From Lacticaseibacillus sharpeae JCM 1186 = DSM 20505 (lineage in GTDB: Bacteria > Bacillota > Bacilli > Lactobacillales > Lactobacillaceae), in contig NZ_AYYO01000024.1 in NCBI RefSeq assembly GCF_001436225.1, positions 1 to 64,000 on the forward strand: 64,000 bases of DNA, given 5' to 3'. Position numbers and translations under genes: made by a program. Position 1 is the first letter of the stretch. Each line of letters opens with the position of its first letter. The notes below the pieces were generated by a model. It saw nothing but the letters and a program-made list of their open reading frames with translations. It searched no databases and was not told the DNA's origin. Shown piece after piece: positions 15,297 through 23,567 of the stretch.

Positions 15297-15540
15297 CGAA
15301 TTCGCCTCCTTCGAATGGATTTAACATACACAATTACTCGCATAGGCATCAGCTCTTCGAAGGCACCACCAAATAGCACTTTTGCTAACTTTAACTCTAG
15401 CGTAAAACGGCAAAATCTACTAAGAAAAACTTTTGCTGAGATTTTGAAACGCCTAGTTAACGGCATTCCTTAATTCAGCTAGGCGGTAAATTCGCCGTCT
15501 TGTTGCAATTTATAGCTAATTACTTCCAACTTATTGCACC

Positions 15541-15575
15541 AAAAACGGCCGCCCACATCACGTGAGCGGCCGTTC
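15541..15575 (-). terminator. Terminator of the nitroreductase gene
   Basis: ACGGCCGC pairs with GCGGCCGT and is followed by five U on the minus strand. The region 15297-15540 otherwise holds only the toxin leader described above. Confidence 0.85.
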
Positions 15576-15589
15576 GTTTACACTATTTT

Positions 15590-16192
15590 TTACTTCAGGA
15601 CGCGGAACCGATCTGCCTTGTCCATGTAGTCCTTGTCGCCGGCCTGAGCTTCGATGGAGCCGAATGGCATCTCGGCACGCAGGCGCCAGTTAGCAGGAAT
15701 ATCGAAGGCTTCGCGAACCATGTCGTCGATGATTGGGTTGTAGTGCTGCAAGTTAGCGCCAATCCCGTTCTCGGCGAGGGTGACCCAGGTGTTCAGCTGT
15801 GCGGAACCCTGACCCTGCTCGGACCAGTCGTAAAAGTTGTCGGCGTACAGGGGGAAGTCCTTCTCGAGCTTCGCCACAACGTCGGTGTCGGTGAAGTACA
15901 TGATGGTCCCGTATGCCGCCTTGAAGCTGGCAATCTTGGCCTTGGTCTTCTCGTATGCGGCTTCAGTTGGCACTTCACTCTTGAGACGATTCACAACGAT
16001 GTCCCAAAGCTTGTCGTGGTTCTCGCCGAACAGGAACACGGCGCGGGTGGTCTGGGAGTTGAACGCAGTTGGGGTTTCCTGAATGACGTTCTCCACCAGG
16101 TCAACAATCTCGTCGTCGCTCTGCTTGACGTTCTTGCCGAGGTTGTAGATACTCCGACGCTTCTTAATCAGGTTCAATACTTCACTATTCAT
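15590..16192 (-). CDS. Nitroreductase-family flavoprotein
   Basis: 200 residues from the ATG at 16192, SD AAGGAGAG. The N-terminal KKRRSIYNLGKN matches the FMN-phosphate-binding RRSxR.f block. TPTAFNSQTTRAVFLFG and NTWVTLAENGIGANLQHYNP are typical of the fatty-acid-response or HBN1-like nitroreductase branch. Members use FMN and NAD(P)H to reduce nitro compounds or quinones as dimers in the cytosol. An inverted repeat TTACT/AGTAA at 16308-16324, close to a TATGATAAT -10-like sequence, could be an operator. Monocistronic. The substrate is unknown. Confidence 0.85.
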   Translation of the reverse strand: MNSEVLNLIKKRRSIYNLGKNVKQSDDEIVDLVENVIQETPTAFNSQTTRAVFLFGENHDKLWDIVVNRLKSEVPTEAAYEKTKAKIASFKAAYGTIMYFTDTDVVAKLEKDFPLYADNFYDWSEQGQGSAQLNTWVTLAENGIGANLQHYNPIIDDMVREAFDIPANWRLRAEMPFGSIEAQAGDKDYMDKADRFRVLK

Positions 16193-16307
16193 AAGATACT
16201 CTCCTTTGCTGTGTCCGGGCCGATGACGGCTGCGGACGGCACGTGATATTAGCGAACGCGGTGGCAATTAATTACCTGCGTTTTGCTTACTGGATTATCA
16301 TAGACCC

Positions 16308-16324
16308 TTACTAAAAATAAGTAA
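16308..16324 (-). promoter_or_regulatory. Possible operator upstream of nitroreductase gene
   Basis: TTACT and AGTAA arms, 7 nt apart, just upstream of a -10-like TATGATAAT on the minus strand. MarR/HxlR-type regulators often bind such repeats. No regulator gene is adjacent, so this is tentative. The rest of 16325-16560 shows no gene. Confidence 0.3.
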
Positions 16325-16564
16325 ACCCACAAACGTATTTTCGCCCCGGTTTCGGTTATCCATACCTTAATTTTAGCAAGGTGGATTAGGTGAATGCAAG
16401 CGGTACCACAGAGGCAATTATGTCTGACTAATAAATGCCGTTAAGCCCCGCCAATACGCGATTTATCCACGTTCGCTCATTGCCAATCTAGCATGCAGCC
16501 CGTCTTTGTGTGGACTACCGCCAAAGTCCGGCAAAAAAATTTCATTTCCCTTCAATTTGCGCCC

Positions 16565-16608
16565 AAAAAAATGCGCGTTCTGAGCAGATTTCCGCCCAAA
16601 ACGCGCAC
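16565..16608 (-). terminator. Terminator of the TauE/DUF1634 operon
   Basis: TGCGCGTT pairs with AACGCGCA across a 20-nt loop and is followed by seven U on the minus strand. Confidence 0.8.
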
Positions 16609-16634
16609 ACAAGATACAAAATTAAATGACAAAA

Positions 16635-17015
16635 TTAGTGGAAATACCCGATGATCATCGCCGCGCCCAAAATGAAGAGCACCACGGTCGTGATCACCGC
16701 ATACAGCGTGTCGTGTTCCTTGATGAACGCGTAAATCGATACGACCACGCGCAAAACGGGCGTCAGGATGAGCAGGAAGATCCCGGTCATGAGGACGGCG
16801 TACGGCCGCAGCTGAACCGTGCCGCGCAGGATGCTCATGATGCGGTGCGGGTGCACGCCGGCAGGATAACCCGTCGTGCCGGTCGCGAAGTTCAGGATGA
16901 GGCCGAAGATAATCACGGCGGCGGCCACGATGACCCCGACGCGCAGAATCTTGCCGATGACCAGCTCAACTTCCTTGTTTTCTTCCGTCAAACTTGGTGA
17001 ATTTTTTTCTGGCAT
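16635..17015 (-). CDS. DUF1634 membrane protein
   Basis: 126 residues with three hydrophobic segments: about 25-44 (GVIVAAAVIIFGLIL), 72-92 and 104-124. They match DUF1634, a small membrane family that is regularly encoded next to TauE/SafE transporters. Its ATG overlaps the TauE stop by one base (TAATG), so translation is coupled. It is likely an accessory subunit of that transporter. No catalytic residues are visible. Confidence 0.8.
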   Translation of the reverse strand: MPEKNSPSLTEENKEVELVIGKILRVGVIVAAAVIIFGLILNFATGTTGYPAGVHPHRIMSILRGTVQLRPYAVLMTGIFLLILTPVLRVVVSIYAFIKEHDTLYAVITTVVLFILGAAMIIGYFH

Positions 17016-17857
17016 TAGAGGCTCACCCCGAATCCTTTAAGCAGCATTTGCAGCCCCATGTAGGCCACAATCGGGATGAAAATCATCCGCAGCACGCGCG
17101 TTGGCAGCACCTGCATGATACGCGACCCAATCAGCGCACCGACGATAATGCCGATGGCCAGGGGACCGGCAATCTGCGGCTGCAGCGAACCGTTGAAGAA
17201 GTACACGGTCGCGCTCGCCGCGGCGGTGACCCCCATCATCAGGTTGGACGTCGCGCTACTTGGCTTGAGTGGCATGTGCATGATGGTGTCCATGGCAATC
17301 ACCTTGAACGCCCCGCTCCCGATGCCGAGCAGCCCGGACGCAATCCCGGCGCCGAACATCATGGCAAAACCGCCAGGCACGTTGGTCACTGAATAGTCGA
17401 CCTGCTGCAAGGCAGCCTTGTCGTAGTACGAGCCGTTCAGCCGCAGCTTGGTGGCAATCCGGTCATTGGTTTCCGCCGGCGCCGCGTCTTTTTTGCCAAT
17501 CAGCTTCCGCACCATGTTGTAGCTGGAAAACAGCAATAGCGCACCGAACAGCCAGTAGAGGAACTTGGTGTCGACGAGGCCGGACACGATGGCCCCGACT
17601 ACCGCTCCGACCGTCGTTGCGATTTCGAGGAACATCGCCACCCGCAGGTTCAGCATTTCGTCCCGCAAGTAGGCAATCGTGGCACCGGAACTGGTCGCGA
17701 TGACGGCAATCACCGACGCGGCAATCGCGTACTGAATCGGCAGCCCCATCACGATGGTCAGCACGGGGGTGATAATCATCCCCCCGCCGATACCCATGAT
17801 GGCACCGAGGATGCCCGCGCCGAGCCCCGTCAGCATGAGGAGTAGCAGCTGATCCAT
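17015..17857 (-). CDS. TauE/SafE-family sulfite/organoanion exporter
   Basis: 280 residues with about eight membrane helices. The first repeat contains LGAGILGAIMGIGGGMIITP and the second GAGIASGLLGIGSGAFKVIA, the paired Gly-rich motifs of TauE/SafE proteins. The family exports sulfite, sulfoacetate or related anions; the substrate here is unknown. The start codon overlaps the upstream stop as TAATG. In lactobacilli TauE with DUF1634 is a common pair. The unusual part is the lysine-rich protein as the first gene of the operon. Confidence 0.88.
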   Translation of the reverse strand: MDQLLLLMLTGLGAGILGAIMGIGGGMIITPVLTIVMGLPIQYAIAASVIAVIATSSGATIAYLRDEMLNLRVAMFLEIATTVGAVVGAIVSGLVDTKFLYWLFGALLLFSSYNMVRKLIGKKDAAPAETNDRIATKLRLNGSYYDKAALQQVDYSVTNVPGGFAMMFGAGIASGLLGIGSGAFKVIAMDTIMHMPLKPSSATSNLMMGVTAAASATVYFFNGSLQPQIAGPLAIGIIVGALIGSRIMQVLPTRVLRMIFIPIVAYMGLQMLLKGFGVSL

Positions 17858-18501
17858 TAGTCAGCCACCTTCTTGGTCCGCGTGGTCTTCTTGGCTGGGG
17901 CCTTCTTCGCGGTGGTCTTCTTCGTCGCTGGTTTCTTCGCGGTCGACTTCTTGTTGGTTACGCGCTTCGTGGTCGTCTTCTTCGTTGTCTTGCGGGTCGT
18001 CTTCTTGGCGGCCGGCTTAGCAGCAGGTTCTGGTGCGGGCTTAGCCGCTTCCTCCGCGATGTGCTGCAGCTGTTCGACGGCGTGTGGCGCCACATTGGCC
18101 AGCAGTGCATCGGTGTTGCGGACAAACTCATCGCTGGTGGCAAGTTCGTCAATCCGCAGCCCGGATGCGTTCAAGAACGGGTTCTCGGTGACGAGGTAAA
18201 TCTTGACCGGCACGATTTCTTCGATTTCAAAGAAGTTGCCCGCCTTCTTCGCGTTGGCCAACGGCATGTTGATGATGCCGGTCTCGAAGCTAACCGTCGT
18301 TGGCACCGCCGTCTGCACGGTCAGCGTGGCCCGCATCAGCTGGTTTGCCTGCACCGCCTGCACGACTGCGGCCACCACTGGCTGCAGGGCCAGGCCCATC
18401 CCCGTTGCGTCCGGCACCATCTCGGGCGACACGCTCTGCTCGAAGTGCTGCACCTCGTCATTTGCCGCCATATCCAGGTATTTCTGTACGTTAATGTCCA
18501 T
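17857..18501 (-). CDS. Protein with histone-H1-like Lys/Thr-rich tail
   Basis: 214 residues from ATG 18501, SD AAGGAGAAG. Residues 1-150 form an unrecognised, mostly beta/alpha domain (QPVVAAVVQAVQANQLMRAT, then EIEEIVPVKIYLVTEN). A Pro/Ala linker leads to a tail of about 55 residues made of repeated K-T-T, T-K-K and A-K-K units, closely resembling histone H1 or bacterial HU tails. Such tails bind DNA or RNA non-specifically. It is the first gene of a coupled operon with TauE and DUF1634, an odd partner for a transporter. The function is unknown. Confidence 0.7.
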   Translation of the reverse strand: MDINVQKYLDMAANDEVQHFEQSVSPEMVPDATGMGLALQPVVAAVVQAVQANQLMRATLTVQTAVPTTVSFETGIINMPLANAKKAGNFFEIEEIVPVKIYLVTENPFLNASGLRIDELATSDEFVRNTDALLANVAPHAVEQLQHIAEEAAKPAPEPAAKPAAKKTTRKTTKKTTTKRVTNKKSTAKKPATKKTTAKKAPAKKTTRTKKVAD

Positions 18502-18771
18502 ATCTGCTTCTCCTTGCTCCCAGCCACAGCCACGGTGCGCTGCGTCGCCAAGGCTCCTATCTGCGCGGTTCAACCCGCGTCGTCCGCGGCCAATTCGCCG
18601 CTGCTTCTAATACACGGGAATAATCATAGCCTATCGCACCGGCCAATGGCAAATTATCCGCGGAATCTTCGTACTTTTTCACGCCATTTTACCAACTCTT
18701 AGCACTTCAATTGGCAGCTGTGGTAACATCGCAAGGGACACTACATAATCACGACGCGAAAGGAGAACGCA

Positions 18772-21153
18772 ATGACCGCGACACGCATGGGCATCAGGCA
18801 GCTAGTTGAATTCACGGTGCGCACCGGCGACCTCAATCCCGTCACCCAGGCCAGCAACAACACCGCCCAGCTCGGCAGTCGCATTCACCGCCAGCTGCAA
18901 GACGCCCACGACGAGGACGGCTACGAAAGCGAAGTCTATATGAAGCAAACCGCCACGGTCGCCGGTCAGGAATACATCATCGACGGGCGTGCAGACGGCG
19001 TTTTGACCACCGACACCGGCGTGCTGGTGGAAGAAATCAAGACGTCAGCGCGCAGCTTCGTTAAGCTCGACAAGAACACCACTGACCGCTACTGGGCCCA
19101 GGTCTTCGTGTACGGCCACTACCTGTGCCAAGAACGCGACCTGGACGGGGTCGACATCGACCTGATCTACTACGACACGCGGCACAAGGAAACCAGCCAC
19201 CACCAGCAGCACAAGACGGCGGCCGAACTGGCTGATTTTTACCGCGAGCTGCTCGCCCAGTTCGCCATCTGGATGCAGATGCGCGCGGATATTGTCAAAA
19301 CGCGTAACGAATCGGCCAACAAATTGCAATTTCCGTTCCCCGAATTTCGCGCCGGCCAGCGCCAGTTCTCCGCGAACGTCTACAAAACCATCTATACTGG
19401 CAGCCGCCTGTTCGTGGAGGCACCCACCGGCACGGGTAAAACCATGTCGACGCTCTTCCCAACCGTGAAGGCCATGGGCGCCGGTCTCATCAACCGCGCC
19501 TTCTACCTCACCGCCAAGGCCGCCACCCGCGGCGTGGCCGAGGACGCGATGGCCCGCATGACGGCTAAGGGCCTGCACGCCAAGAGCATCACGCTGACCG
19601 CCCGCGACACCATTACTTTCGCAGACGAGCCCGAAGACGCCACGCAAAACCCCTACATGCTCGGCTACTACGACCGCCTGCTGCCGGCCCTGGTCGATTT
19701 GCTCAGCCACAACGACTGCATCACCCGCAGCGTCATCGAGGACTATGCCCACAAGCACACGCTGGATCCGTTCGAGTTCTCGCTCGACGCCAGTCTCTTT
19801 TGCGACGTCATCATTTGTGATTACAACTACCTATTCGACCCGCGCGTGTTCCTGCAGCGCTTCTTCGCCGATGACGACGCCGGCAACTTCTTCCTCATCG
19901 ACGAAGCCCACAACCTCGTCGACCGTTCCCGCAGCATGTACTCGGCCCAGATCAACCGCGCCGCCTTCACGGATTTATTGCCGGAGTTGAAGCAGAAAAA
20001 AGGGCACGCCGACAGCAAGCTCACCAAGCTGCGCAAGGTCATCCGCGCCGTCATCGAGTGCCTGAACGTCCTCGACAGCAACCTGGACAAGGACGAGCAC
20101 TTCCAAGACGAAGCCATCGAGCAAGTTCACGAGGTGCTGGACGCCTTCACCACCCAGTTCCACGACTGGCTGGAAATGGAGCAAAATGGCGAAGTCAAGC
20201 ACGTGGTCGACACCTGCCTGGACACGTTCTTCCTGGCCAATGCGTACCTGAAAATCAGCGAGCTGTACAACGAGGTCTACGTCACCCGCACCTTCCGCGA
20301 CAACGGCGACCTGTGCGTACGTTTGGTGTGCCTGAACGCCAGCGACTTCCTCGACGCCAGCATGAACAAGGGCTGCGGCGCCGTCCTGTTCTCCGCCACC
20401 CTCACGCCGATGGATTACTACCGCGACGTGCTCGGCGGCCTGGACAACAGCCTGGCCACGGGCATGCCATCACCCTTCCCGCCCGCAAACCAGCTGGTCT
20501 TCGTCGCCCAGAACATCCAGACTACCTACCGCGAACGCGACGCGAGTCTGCCGGCCATCACGGCGGCGCTCACCGCCATGACGATGGCGCACGCCGGCAA
20601 CTATCTGGTCTTCGCGCCTTCGTACTCCTATCTGGAAAAAGTCCGTGGCGCCTTCCAGCTCGCCAATCCGAACGCGGAGGTGGTCACGCAAAAATCGGGC
20701 ATGTCCAGCACGGATCGGGACAGCTTCCTGGCCGCCTTCACGCCCGGCAACAACGTCACGGGCTTCGCGGTGCTCGGCGGGAGCTTCGCCGAGGGCATCG
20801 ACCTGCGCGGCAAGGCCCTCGAAGGTGTGGCGGTGGTTTCGGTCGGCCTGCCCGGCTTGTCTGGAGAAACCGACCGGCTGAAGGAATACTACCAGCACCG
20901 CAACGGCCAAGGCTTCGCGTACGCCTACCAGCTGCCGGGCTTCAACAACGTTCTCCAGGCAGCCGGCCGCGTCATCCGCGGCGCCAAGGACGTCGGCGTG
21001 GTGCTTCTGCTGGACCGCCGCTTCGCTGAACGCCGTTACGTCGACCTGTTCCCCCGCCACTGGCAGCACTGGCAGACGGGCCGGTCAACCCGTGACCTGG
21101 CCAACGCACTGGATACGTTCTGGCAGGCACACGCTGCCGACACGGATAAATAA
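18772..21153 (+). CDS. PD-(D/E)XK nuclease fused to XPD/DinG-type helicase
   Basis: 793 residues, SD AAAGGAG. Residues 20-100 hold a Cas4/RecB-like nuclease core (IIDGRADG at 69-76, EEIKTS at 87-92). The helicase follows: Walker A PTGTGKT at 218-224, DEAH at 377-380, and a C-terminal QAAGRVIRG motif VI. Relatives carry a 4Fe-4S cluster held by Cys in the CPYAxGYYDR and CPFE segments. Here these read NPYMLGYYDR and LDPFEFSLD, so the cluster is probably absent. The likely role is processing of DNA ends or structures. It is monocistronic, and the lost Cys residues are worth checking. Confidence 0.85.
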   Translation: MTATRMGIRQLVEFTVRTGDLNPVTQASNNTAQLGSRIHRQLQDAHDEDGYESEVYMKQTATVAGQEYIIDGRADGVLTTDTGVLVEEIKTSARSFVKLDKNTTDRYWAQVFVYGHYLCQERDLDGVDIDLIYYDTRHKETSHHQQHKTAAELADFYRELLAQFAIWMQMRADIVKTRNESANKLQFPFPEFRAGQRQFSANVYKTIYTGSRLFVEAPTGTGKTMSTLFPTVKAMGAGLINRAFYLTAKAATRGVAEDAMARMTAKGLHAKSITLTARDTITFADEPEDATQNPYMLGYYDRLLPALVDLLSHNDCITRSVIEDYAHKHTLDPFEFSLDASLFCDVIICDYNYLFDPRVFLQRFFADDDAGNFFLIDEAHNLVDRSRSMYSAQINRAAFTDLLPELKQKKGHADSKLTKLRKVIRAVIECLNVLDSNLDKDEHFQDEAIEQVHEVLDAFTTQFHDWLEMEQNGEVKHVVDTCLDTFFLANAYLKISELYNEVYVTRTFRDNGDLCVRLVCLNASDFLDASMNKGCGAVLFSATLTPMDYYRDVLGGLDNSLATGMPSPFPPANQLVFVAQNIQTTYRERDASLPAITAALTAMTMAHAGNYLVFAPSYSYLEKVRGAFQLANPNAEVVTQKSGMSSTDRDSFLAAFTPGNNVTGFAVLGGSFAEGIDLRGKALEGVAVVSVGLPGLSGETDRLKEYYQHRNGQGFAYAYQLPGFNNVLQAAGRVIRGAKDVGVVLLLDRRFAERRYVDLFPRHWQHWQTGRSTRDLANALDTFWQAHAADTDK

Positions 21154-21204
21154 AAAAATGCCCCGGATCCGCATTGCTGAATTGGCATGCGGGCCGGGGC
21201 ATTT
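21154..21204. terminator. Terminator after the helicase gene
   Basis: AAATGCCCCGG pairs with CCGGGGCATTT across a 27-nt loop. The T run is better on the minus strand, so it may act in both directions. Confidence 0.65.
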
Positions 21205-21261
21205 ACTATGTATAAGTTAATTTGTGATTAAGCATAAGTGTTCGGCCCGCGTTTTCGGGCA

Positions 21262-21347
21262 TAAAAAAACCACCGAAGTCGGTGGAAAGTTTGGGGGAAC
21301 TTTTTTGGGGAGTGTAAGTTTAGGTTTGTTTTGGGCTTGTCGCCCTT
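21262..21347 (-). ncRNA. Predicted C-rich trans-acting small RNA
   Basis: TATAAT at 21354-21359 predicts a start near 21347. The ~85-nt RNA would have a 5' hairpin GGGC-GACAA-GCCC. An unpaired A/C-rich middle follows, with two anti-Shine-Dalgarno-like runs (CTCCCC and GTTCCCCC). It ends in the terminator CCACCGA/TCGGTGG with seven U (21263-21285). No coding frame or target lies opposite it. The design resembles the CiaR-dependent csRNAs and LhrC-type sRNAs of Firmicutes; identity with any known family was not tested. A clear -35 is missing. Confidence 0.5.
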
Positions 21348-21869
21348 ACGTATATTATATTACCGCTAATTCCGGCTAAATCGAATCAATTTAGACAAGA
21401 AATGTTCACCGGTTTGTGATTTTGTAAAAGTGTATGATTATGGTTTGATAAGTTGTAACGAAAGATTGCATTTCCGGCAAAATAATTACGCCCAAAACGT
21501 TAATGGTGGCAACCGCTAACAGCCGTTATTTATTCATGCAGAGCGTTCGTGCAGCGCCGCCATCACGGCATTGCGTGGCCGTCGACGGTTATTGTTAAAT
21601 TATCAATGAATAAGTTTCTTGATTTGAGCTTATCATTAATATTCGTTAACTAATATGGTAGCCTTTAGTTGGCTAGCTGGCCATCCTTTTACGCAAAAAG
21701 CTTACCTAATAATTTCACCAAGTCAAACAGGTTGTAACCGGTAACTGGATCGTAATTGGGCAATTATCGGGGTGTTTTATTGATTTACTTATGCCACCAT
21801 AAACATTTCGTTTAATTTCCGCACTACTATCGTTCCTGCCACTGATTCGCAGGATTTTCGTCACAGATG

Positions 21870-21897
21870 TTGACAGGTCTAGGCCACGTGTTATAAT
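21870..21897 (+). promoter_or_regulatory. nagB promoter
   Basis: TTGACA (21870-21875), a 16-nt spacer and TG-extended TATAAT (21892-21897). The long AT-rich gap 21360-21860 upstream shows no gene and no clear cre site. Confidence 0.75.
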
Positions 21898-21950
21898 TGG
21901 ACTATACCAATGATGAAGCGGAACAAAAACCATAAAGAGGGGTACTAACA

Positions 21951-22658
21951 ATGCAAGTACGCGTATTTAACAACAAGGATGAAGCTAGTCAGGCAGCATT
22001 CGAAATCATCAAGGACGGCATGGCTAACGGCGCCAAGACGCTGGGCCTCGCAACTGGTAGCTCACCAGTTGCTCTGTACGACAAGATGACCGCCAGCGAC
22101 CTGGACTTCAGCAACATGACCAGTGTTAACCTGGACGAATACGTTGGTCTTTCTGGCGACAACGACCAGAGCTACCGTTACTTCATGAACAGCCACCTGT
22201 TCAACAAGAAGCCATTCAAGGAAACCTTCGTGCCCAACGGTCTCGCAACCGACGCGGACAACGAACCTGCACGCTACGACCAGGTAATTGCTAACCACCC
22301 AATCGACATCCAGCTTCTGGGTATCGGTCGCAACGGCCACATCGGCTTCAACGAACCAGGTTCACCACTTGATGGCGGCACGCAGAAGGTGCACCTGACC
22401 CAGTCCACGATCGACGCTAACGCCCGCTTCTTCGCAGATGAAAAGGACGTACCTACCTACGCATACTCCATGGGGATTGGCTCCATCCTGAAGGGCAAGA
22501 AGATCCTGCTCCTCGCATTCGGCGAAGACAAGGCCGACGCAATCAAGGCCACCGTTGAAGGCCCCGTAACCACCGACTGCCCTGCATCCGCACTGCAGAA
22601 CCACGACGACGTAATTCTCCTCGTCGACGAAGCAGCAGCAAGCAAGCTGAGCAAGTAG
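21951..22658 (+). CDS. nagB: Glucosamine-6-phosphate deaminase
   Basis: 235 residues, SD AGAGGGG. Diagnostic motifs are [13 protein letters not shown] near 35-47, NLDEYVGL near 61-68 (catalytic Asp) and [16 protein letters not shown] near 123-138 with the catalytic His. It converts glucosamine-6-phosphate to fructose-6-phosphate and ammonia, feeding amino sugars into glycolysis. It matches the short Bacillus/Lactobacillus class without the allosteric C-terminal extension of the E. coli enzyme. It has its own promoter and terminator. No nagA is adjacent. Confidence 0.96.
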   Translation: MQVRVFNNKDEASQAAFEIIKDGMANGAKTLGLATGSSPVALYDKMTASDLDFSNMTSVNLDEYVGLSGDNDQSYRYFMNSHLFNKKPFKETFVPNGLATDADNEPARYDQVIANHPIDIQLLGIGRNGHIGFNEPGSPLDGGTQKVHLTQSTIDANARFFADEKDVPTYAYSMGIGSILKGKKILLLAFGEDKADAIKATVEGPVTTDCPASALQNHDDVILLVDEAAASKLSK

Positions 22659-22717
22659 CATTTTAATGCGTACTTGCTCACTTACGCACGTAGTAGTAGC
22701 TGAGCAAGTAGCATTTT
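22649..22717 (+). repeat. Duplicated end of nagB with inverted repeat
   Basis: GCTGAGCAAGTAGCATTTT, spanning the last nagB codons and stop, occurs again about 55 nt downstream. The first copy also pairs with TACTTGCTC at 22671-22679 to form a stem that includes the stop codon. It may be a small tandem duplication or an mRNA-stabilising hairpin. Confidence 0.5.
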
Positions 22718-22733
22718 TAAACCTAGCATTACC

Positions 22734-22767
22734 AAAATCCGTTCACCCCGTGTGAACGGATTTTTTT
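22734..22767 (+). terminator. nagB terminator
   Basis: ATCCGTTCAC pairs with GTGAACGGAT over a 5-nt loop and is followed by a T run. Confidence 0.9.
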
Positions 22768-22813
22768 GGCAGAAAAAGACCTCTCGCATTAATCTGCGGA
22801 AGGTCTTCCTTTA

Positions 22814-23146
22814 CTAAATCAAGCTATTGATAAATGAAGTGAACAATCGTCGGTCATTCTTGCTCAGCTTACCAATTATTCGATATTCTGGTAAATCATC
22901 AATATCTAGTTCCGTATTTACATCAATCCAGGACGGTTTACGTAACCCGGCAAGTTGCCAATCATGTATTTCAAAGTACTTTGCTCGGATACGTTCAGAC
23001 TTCGTTGCATACTTACTGGTTATTTTGAAAACGTGATCTTTTTCGTCCTCACCAATACCGTCAATAATCAGAACCGGTCTTCTCTTACCGCCATTTGCAT
23101 CGGTGAACTTGACGAAAACAACTGCCACTTCATTAGTAGTCATCAT
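22814..23146 (-). CDS. PemK/MazF-like toxin
   Basis: About 110 residues. The N-terminal VVFVKFTDANGGKRRPVLII matches the PemK/MazF core in which an Arg-Pro after the first strand is conserved. Later VFKITSKY and the basic patch KSERIRAK fit RNA-binding loops of this endoribonuclease fold. The ATG (23146 or 23143) overlaps the antitoxin gene by 11-14 nt and uses the SD GAGGATGAAG inside it. It would cleave mRNA when freed from the antitoxin. The family call is moderately sure because the sequence is divergent. Confidence 0.7.
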   Translation of the reverse strand: MMTTNEVAVVFVKFTDANGGKRRPVLIIDGIGEDEKDHVFKITSKYATKSERIRAKYFEIHDWQLAGLRKPSWIDVNTELDIDDLPEYRIIGKLSKNDRRLFTSFINSLI

Positions 23147-23417
23147 CTTCATCCTCAAGCAAATAATCAGCAACTGCTTGCTTACCGCTGATTACAGGAA
23201 TCTTAGCTTTAGAAACTGCCTGAGATAAACGGATATCCAAAACTTCATCCTCAGTAAGCTCAAGTGAAAATGGTATCTTGCCTTCTGCCGCAATTCTTTT
23301 CAGCAATGCATTAACCACTGACGAAACGCTGAAGCCCAGCCGATCTAAAACCAATCGTGCTTGTTCATCGGCATCCTTATCCACATTAGCCTGAAGCTTT
23401 TTCTTCGTTGCATCCAC
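23133..23417 (-). CDS. RelB/DinJ-family antitoxin
   Basis: About 94 residues, probably starting at the GTG at 23417, 9 nt after a GAGG SD. No ATG is available. The N-terminal KLQANVDKDADEQARLVLDRLGFSVSSVVN is a typical ribbon-helix-helix of RelB/DinJ. It is followed by the family's KIPFSLEL and an acidic tail EDEDDDY. It should bind DNA as a dimer and neutralise the toxin encoded just downstream. Pairing RelB/DinJ with a PemK/MazF-type toxin rather than RelE/YafQ is a mixed arrangement. Confidence 0.78.
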   Translation of the reverse strand: MDATKKKLQANVDKDADEQARLVLDRLGFSVSSVVNALLKRIAAEGKIPFSLELTEDEVLDIRLSQAVSKAKIPVISGKQAVADYLLEDEDDDY

Positions 23418-23489
23418 AATAAGCACCCTCTTTCACTCCAATATTACTCCATTATCAATCCGTATTCAATCACATTGAAGTGGATGACG

Positions 23490-23535
23490 AAAAAGGAGCC
23501 AGACCCCACAATTACCCGGTGTCTGGCTCCTATTT
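23490..23535 (-). terminator. Terminator
   Basis: AGGAGCCAGAC pairs with GTCTGGCTCCT and is followed by five U on the minus strand. It ends the transcript of the gene at 23568-24005. Confidence 0.85.
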
Positions 23536-23567
23536 TCTGTTCCCCTGTTTCCACGACGCACTGAATA

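Noticed and set aside
15148-15333. 61-codon minus-strand ORF overlapping the Hol-Tox-like gene
   Set aside because: It is in a different frame from the 31-residue peptide, which has the SD and the membrane helix; this longer frame has neither.
20058-21029. 323-codon frame within the helicase gene
   Set aside because: It is an out-of-frame Arg/Pro-rich shadow of the helicase on the same strand.
21360-21860. Catabolite (cre) site for nagB
   Set aside because: TTGTAACGAAAGATT resembles part of a cre but breaks the central CG rule; I could not support it.
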